DNA of 64,000 nt, from NCBI RefSeq assembly GCF_002220365.1, contig NZ_MTHB01000123.1, positions 124,001 to 188,000 of the forward strand, given 5' to 3'. Origin of the DNA: Caballeronia sordidicola (GTDB taxonomy: Bacteria > Pseudomonadota > Gammaproteobacteria > Burkholderiales > Burkholderiaceae). The position numbers and the translations under genes are program-made. Positions 60,303 through 64,000 of this stretch are shown here, piece by piece (positions within the stretch are counted from its first letter, which is position 1; each line of letters starts with the position of its first letter). Under the pieces are notes generated by a model that saw nothing but the letters and a program-made list of their open reading frames with translations, had not been told where the DNA came from and did not search any database.

Positions 60303-61133
60303 TCACGCTGCCGTTTTCATCGCGGGCAGCATCGCGAAGTAAGCTTCATCCGGGGTCTTGTCCGAAAGACTTGAATGAGGCCTTTGTTGGTTGTACCACG
60401 TCAGATAGTTAGCGATCGACTGCCGTGCCTGGCCGACGGACTCATAGGCCTTCAAATATATCTCTTCGTACTTCACGCTGCGCCACAGCCGTTCGATAAA
60501 AACGTTGTCTCGCCAGCTTCCCTTGCCATCCATCGACAGAGCGATCCCACGCGACAGGACTGCGTCGGTGAAGACCGTACTGGTAAATTGGCTGCCTTGA
60601 TCGGTGTTGACGATCTCAGGCACTCCATATTTCGCGAATGCTTCTTCAAGTGCTGCCACCGCATGCTCGGCTTCCATCGTGATCGCAACCCGGTGCGCTA
60701 AAACACGACGGCTAGCCCAATCGATCACAGCAGTCAGATATACGAAGCCCTGTGCCATAGGCACGTAGGTCGTGTCCAGTGCGAACACCTGATTGCTGCG
60801 CTCGATCTTCCGATCGCGCAGCAGGTACGGCCAGATCTTGTGCGCCAGATGTTTGCGGCTCAGGTTCGGCTTGCGATACAGCGCCTCAATGCCCATTTTG
60901 CGCATCAACGTGCCGACGTGCTTGCGTCCGACCACTATGCCCTCTCGCTTGAGCAGGCGCATCAGCATGCGCGCGCCGGCAAACGGATGCTCCAGGTGCA
61001 ACTCGTCGATGCGGCGCATGAGCGCCAGATCCGCGCCACTGACTGGGCTCGGCGCGTAGTACGCACTGGATCGGCTGATGCCGACTAGCTTGACTTGCCG
61101 GGAAACCGGCAAGGGGTGGGCACGATCAATCAT
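60303..61133 (-). CDS. IS3-family transposase OrfB
   Basis: A 276-residue integrase-core protein with DDE residues: VFALDTTYVPMAQGFVYLTAVIDWASRRVLAH (first Asp), IVNTDQGSQFTSTVFTDAV (second Asp) and WRDNVFIERLWRSVKYEEIYL (Glu). An HTH_21 region precedes (LMRRIDELHLEHPFAGARMLMRLLKREG). The ATG overlaps the orfA stop by 4 bp; in this family the active OrfAB is made by a -1 frameshift in that overlap, where an A-rich run (GGAAAGAAATGA) is present. Confidence 0.95.
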   Translation of the reverse strand: MIDRAHPLPVSRQVKLVGISRSSAYYAPSPVSGADLALMRRIDELHLEHPFAGARMLMRLLKREGIVVGRKHVGTLMRKMGIEALYRKPNLSRKHLAHKIWPYLLRDRKIERSNQVFALDTTYVPMAQGFVYLTAVIDWASRRVLAHRVAITMEAEHAVAALEEAFAKYGVPEIVNTDQGSQFTSTVFTDAVLSRGIALSMDGKGSWRDNVFIERLWRSVKYEEIYLKAYESVGQARQSIANYLTWYNQQRPHSSLSDKTPDEAYFAMLPAMKTAA

Positions 61134-61438
61134 TTCTTTCCGCTCAGCAGGCCTGCCTTGCCGAGCGCGCCGGATAAAAAATCGTTCTCCAGCGCCAATT
61201 GGCCGATCTTTGCGTGCAGCGTCTTCAGATCCACCGGCGGCTCACTGACGGGCGCGCCCGCCGCGCCGAACACATCGGCCGCTCGCTCTTGCAACTGCCG
61301 CTTCCATTCCGTGATCTGGTTCGGATGAACCTCAAACTGCTGCGCCAATTCTGCCAGAGTGCGCTCCCCACGTACTGCTGCCAGTGCCACCTTCGCCTTG
61401 AACGCCGCTGAGTGCGTGCGCCGGGTTCTCTTCGTCAT
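61130..61438 (-). CDS. IS3-family transposase OrfA
   Basis: A 102-residue HTH protein (TRRTHSAAFKAKVALAAVRGERTLAELAQQFEVHPNQITEWKRQLQ) followed by a leucine-zipper-like helix (LHAKIGQLALENDFLSGAL). It binds the element ends and regulates transposition. Overlaps orfB. Confidence 0.95.
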   Translation of the reverse strand: MTKRTRRTHSAAFKAKVALAAVRGERTLAELAQQFEVHPNQITEWKRQLQERAADVFGAAGAPVSEPPVDLKTLHAKIGQLALENDFLSGALGKAGLLSGKK

Positions 61439-61555
61439 CGTCTGGTTTCCTTTGTAGCCATTATGCCAATCTCAGAACCCAGCGATTCCACCTAACCGAC
61501 TGTCCAGATTCCCGGAGCCACCTCTAAATGACCACGCCGAGAGCCTCGCGCCGGC

Positions 61556-62347
61556 TTACTGCGCTTCGCGTGCCGCAGCGATGATCGCCGCGGCGACTTC
61601 TGCCGGCTTTGACAGCATCGCCACGTGGCTCGCGTCCACCTTTACGACTGTCGCACCGATTTGCTGCGCCATTGCGGCCTGCAGAGCCGGGGGAATCATG
61701 CGGTCCTTTTCCGTCAATACCCACCACGACGGCTTGTTATGCCACGCGGCTTCGGACACCTTGTCGTCGGTACAACCGGCGAACCAGGGACCTTGAGTCG
61801 CCGCTACGAGGCGGGCTTGTGCAACGGGCAGGTCCTGGGCAAAGTCGTGAATGATTGCATCGGTCGAAAGTGTCAGGTATCCGGCGGAATCTTTCTGCAG
61901 CGCCGACGCCCACGGCGGTGCCGGCTTCCCCTTCAAAACGTCGTTGATCGACTGGTCCTTGTCGAGCGCAAAGGCGGCAACGTATACCAGCGCTTTCACC
62001 TTGTCGTCATTGCCGGCTTGCGTAATGACTGCGCCGGCCCAGGAATGGCCGACCAGTATGACGGGACCGTTCTGTTGCTCGATCACTCGTTTCGTCGCCG
62101 CTGCATCGTCATCGAGCGACCTGAGCGAATTTTGCACCGCCACCACGTGCAAGCCTTTCGCTTGCAGAATGGGGATAACCTTGTCCCAACTCGATCCATC
62201 CGCGAACGCGCCGTGCACCAGCACCACGTTTTTGCCCTTCAGGTCGTCAGGCGAAGACGCGGCGCTGGCTGGCGTGAATGCGGCGAGCGACATCAGGCCA
62301 CCGAGCAGCAGCGTAGCGGCCAGGCATTTTTTGAGCAGGGTGTTCAT
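61556..62347 (-). CDS. Secreted alpha/beta hydrolase
   Basis: A 263-residue protein with a Sec signal peptide (about residues 1-29, ending TPASAA) and an alpha/beta-hydrolase fold. The oxyanion region is VLVHGAFADGSSWD, the nucleophile Ser is in VGHSWAG, the acid is in LTEKDRMIPP and the His in DASHVAML, so the triad is complete. It should be periplasmic or secreted. Substrate unknown; similar proteins are annotated as alpha/beta hydrolase or salicylate esterase-like. AGAGGACTCATATT precedes the start. It is divergent from the HD-GYP/LuxR gene. Confidence 0.9.
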   Translation of the reverse strand: MNTLLKKCLAATLLLGGLMSLAAFTPASAASSPDDLKGKNVVLVHGAFADGSSWDKVIPILQAKGLHVVAVQNSLRSLDDDAAATKRVIEQQNGPVILVGHSWAGAVITQAGNDDKVKALVYVAAFALDKDQSINDVLKGKPAPPWASALQKDSAGYLTLSTDAIIHDFAQDLPVAQARLVAATQGPWFAGCTDDKVSEAAWHNKPSWWVLTEKDRMIPPALQAAMAQQIGATVVKVDASHVAMLSKPAEVAAAIIAAAREAQ

Positions 62348-62497
62348 AATATGAGTCCTCTTGAAGAAATCGGGTTGGCAAGGAAATCAGTGTGCGGATT
62401 GGAGAATGCGCTGATTGGGCGAGCTCTTGTATCGGTCAAATGACCGAGCCTGATCTGACGGAGGCTAGACGCGAAAGCTAAAAATGAGGCGAAACTG

Positions 62498-63979
62498 ATG
62501 CAAGGCGACTCTGATATCCGGGTGCTGGACGCCGTCAAGGCGCTTGCATTTGTCGGCGACCTCAGCATGGGGCAGCCAACCGATCATTCCCTGCGTACCG
62601 GTTGGCTTGCCGGGCGACTCGCCGCCGAAGCCGGCCACGACGACGCTCAGTGCGGCGTTGTCAAGGAAGTGTCGCTGCTGCGCTGGTCGGGCTGCACGGC
62701 GAACGCAGCGGGTTTCGCGGAGTGGCTGGGAGACGACATCGGCAGCAGGGCGGACATGCTGGCGATGCGGCCTGGATGGGCCGGCGCCGACGAATCCCCG
62801 GGACGGTTCGGTGCGGCAATCACGCCGCTGGCTCAGATTCACTGCGAGGTATCGGGCGAGGTCGCGCGCATGCTCGGACTGGCAGGCGCAACCCAGGTGG
62901 CGTTGCGGCACATTTTCGAAAGTTGGGATGGCGCCGGTTTCCCGCATCAGATGCAGGGCGGCAATGTGCCCGATGCCGTGTTTCTCGTTGCGTTGGCCGG
63001 TGATATAGAGATTTTCAGCCGGATCTATGGGGTGGAGCAGGCGAAGGTGTTGATCACCCAGAAGGCCGGCCGTCAATATCCGCAAGCGCTTGCGCAACTT
63101 GCATTGTCCCGCGCGGCAAAGTGGCTGGACGAGCTTGAACAGTGGAGTACGTCGGCCCATGACGAACCCCTGAATACGCAACCGATGCTGCAAACAAGCG
63201 CGCCGGAAATCATCGCTGACGTGATCGACCTGAAGCTGCCCTGGATGGCCGGCTATTCACGGCGCGTAGCCGAAGCGTCGGCAGCGTGCTGCGCGCGCTT
63301 GGGCCTTGGTGAGGAGACAGCGCGCCGCGTGTATCTCGCCGGTTTGATCCACGGTATGGGACGCGCGGCAGTGCCGAATGCAATATGGAATACGCCGGGT
63401 CGATTGCCCACGGCAGCCTGGGAGAAAGTGCGACTGGTCCCTTACTGGACCGCGCGGGCGGGCAAGCAGATCGGCGCCCTCGCGCGCGAGTCGGAGATTG
63501 CCTCGCTTGCCTATGAGCGGCTGGACGGTTCGGGCTATTTCCGGGGCGCAGCGGGCGATGGCATTGCTCGTGAAGGCCAGGTGCTCGCTGCGGCCGCTGC
63601 CTGGGTCGCGCTGCGCTCGAAGCGTCCCTGGCGTGAGGCGCTTTCCCCCGAAGATGCCGCAACGCTGCTCCGCGAGCAGGCGTTGGCAGGGCGATTCAAT
63701 GCCGATGCTGTCAGTGCGCTAATCTCGAACGAATGTGACGAGTATGACGGGAGCGTAATTGCCCAAAAACCCCGCTGCGCCCAAGCAACGCTGCTGTCGC
63801 CTCGCGAGTCGGAGGTGCTTCGTCACATTAGCCTGGGCGCCAGCAACAAAGAGGTCGCAAAGGCGCTGGAGCTGAGTCCCAGCACGGTGCGCACGCATGT
63901 CGAAAGCGTGTTCCGCAAGCTCGCTTGCTCGACGCGTGCGGCGGCCACTTTGAAGGCGTCGATGCTTGGATTGATTTGA
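62498..63979 (+). CDS. HD-GYP-like / LuxR-HTH regulator
   Basis: A 493-residue cytoplasmic protein with two HD-GYP-related halves and a C-terminal LuxR (FixJ-type) HTH. The first half begins DHSLRTGWLAGRLA and has ESWDGAGFPHQMQGG; the second has YSRRVAEASAA, GLIHGMGR and YERLDGSGYFRGAAGDGI. The HTH is LSPRESEVLRHISLGASNKEVAKALELSPSTVRTHVESVFRKL (about 430-475). The HD pairs that bind metal in true phosphodiesterases are replaced (LLRWSG and LIHGMG instead of LLHDIG), so it is probably a sensor rather than a c-di-GMP hydrolase. Target genes unknown; the divergent hydrolase is one candidate. Confidence 0.9.
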   Translation: MQGDSDIRVLDAVKALAFVGDLSMGQPTDHSLRTGWLAGRLAAEAGHDDAQCGVVKEVSLLRWSGCTANAAGFAEWLGDDIGSRADMLAMRPGWAGADESPGRFGAAITPLAQIHCEVSGEVARMLGLAGATQVALRHIFESWDGAGFPHQMQGGNVPDAVFLVALAGDIEIFSRIYGVEQAKVLITQKAGRQYPQALAQLALSRAAKWLDELEQWSTSAHDEPLNTQPMLQTSAPEIIADVIDLKLPWMAGYSRRVAEASAACCARLGLGEETARRVYLAGLIHGMGRAAVPNAIWNTPGRLPTAAWEKVRLVPYWTARAGKQIGALARESEIASLAYERLDGSGYFRGAAGDGIAREGQVLAAAAAWVALRSKRPWREALSPEDAATLLREQALAGRFNADAVSALISNECDEYDGSVIAQKPRCAQATLLSPRESEVLRHISLGASNKEVAKALELSPSTVRTHVESVFRKLACSTRAAATLKASMLGLI

Positions 63980-64000
63980 TGTCCTGGCGGTTCATCGGAC

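Larger units (their letters stand above)
60245..61525 (-). mobile_element. IS3-family insertion sequence
   Basis: About 1.28 kb with orfA and orfB on the minus strand and imperfect terminal inverted repeats: AGAGGTGGCCCCG..GGACAGTT at 60245 and its partner AGAGGTGGCTCCG..GGACAGTC read from 61525. If the ends are the usual TGG, the limits are 60250-61520. No clear target duplication was seen. Both frames are intact, so it could be active. It forms the right edge of the accessory island. Confidence 0.88.

Noticed and set aside
1..64000. CRISPR arrays, tRNA or rRNA genes, phage integration sites
   Set aside because: No regularly spaced direct repeats with unique spacers, no tRNA cloverleaf pattern and no integrase or att duplication were seen.

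Overview
The window looks like a high-GC beta-proteobacterium of the Burkholderia / Paraburkholderia / Caballeronia type. The evidence is the set of gene families: intracellular polyhydroxyalkanoate (PHA) depolymerase, phasin, monomeric NADP-isocitrate dehydrogenase, HpnN-type hopanoid exporter, many LysR regulators, aromatic-acid H+ symporter, BON, DUF3562 and DUF1488 proteins. This is inferred from protein families; no rRNA or tRNA gene was seen.

Layout. 1-13.6 kb holds mostly ordinary chromosomal genes: the 3' part of phaZ, a cupin, an SDR, an ECF sigma factor / membrane protein / ferredoxin operon, icd with a strong terminator hairpin, a stand-alone ParA-like ATPase, a membrane diguanylate cyclase, and a LysR gene divergent from a DsbA-like oxidoreductase with an MFS exporter behind it. 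13.8-22.8 kb is an aromatic catabolism region. A MarR regulator is divergent from a gamma-resorcylate decarboxylase and an aromatic-acid transporter, with three TTGA-N4-TCAA palindromes between them. After a long inverted repeat comes an operon for hydroxyquinol 1,2-dioxygenase, a Dabb-domain protein and maleylacetate reductase, divergent from its own LysR gene. The resorcinol hydroxylase needed to join the two halves is not in the window. 23.0-24.1 kb is an IS30-family element that cuts off an ABC-permease gene.

24.4-60 kb is an accessory stress, storage and low-oxygen type island. It holds an L,D-transpeptidase, a CYTH-CHAD protein, a PPK2 kinase, a hopanoid exporter, an FNR-like regulator without iron-sulfur cysteines, two paralogous BON proteins, a soluble PAS hybrid histidine kinase, a HAD phosphatase/mutase with a GH65 phosphorylase, an acyl-CoA synthetase / EtfBA / acyl-CoA dehydrogenase / enoyl-CoA hydratase / phasin cluster behind a canonical FNR-type box, MscS with a Mg2+-type P-ATPase, an old-yellow-enzyme reductase and a PRC-barrel protein. 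It also holds many decayed genes: an IS5 transposase end, P-type ATPase N-terminus, VIT-family protein and unidentified C-termini. By content it recalls the low-oxygen-activated (lxa) locus described in Burkholderia cenocepacia; that is an inference.

The most notable signal is a 19-bp sequence, consensus CTGAGTAGTTTCCGAGCCT, found seven or eight times in this island only. It is always oriented toward the downstream gene and nearly always lies 22-24 nt before a -10-like hexamer. It looks like the operator of an unidentified activator that unites the island into a regulon. The window ends with an IS3-family element, a secreted alpha/beta hydrolase and an HD-GYP-like / LuxR regulator.
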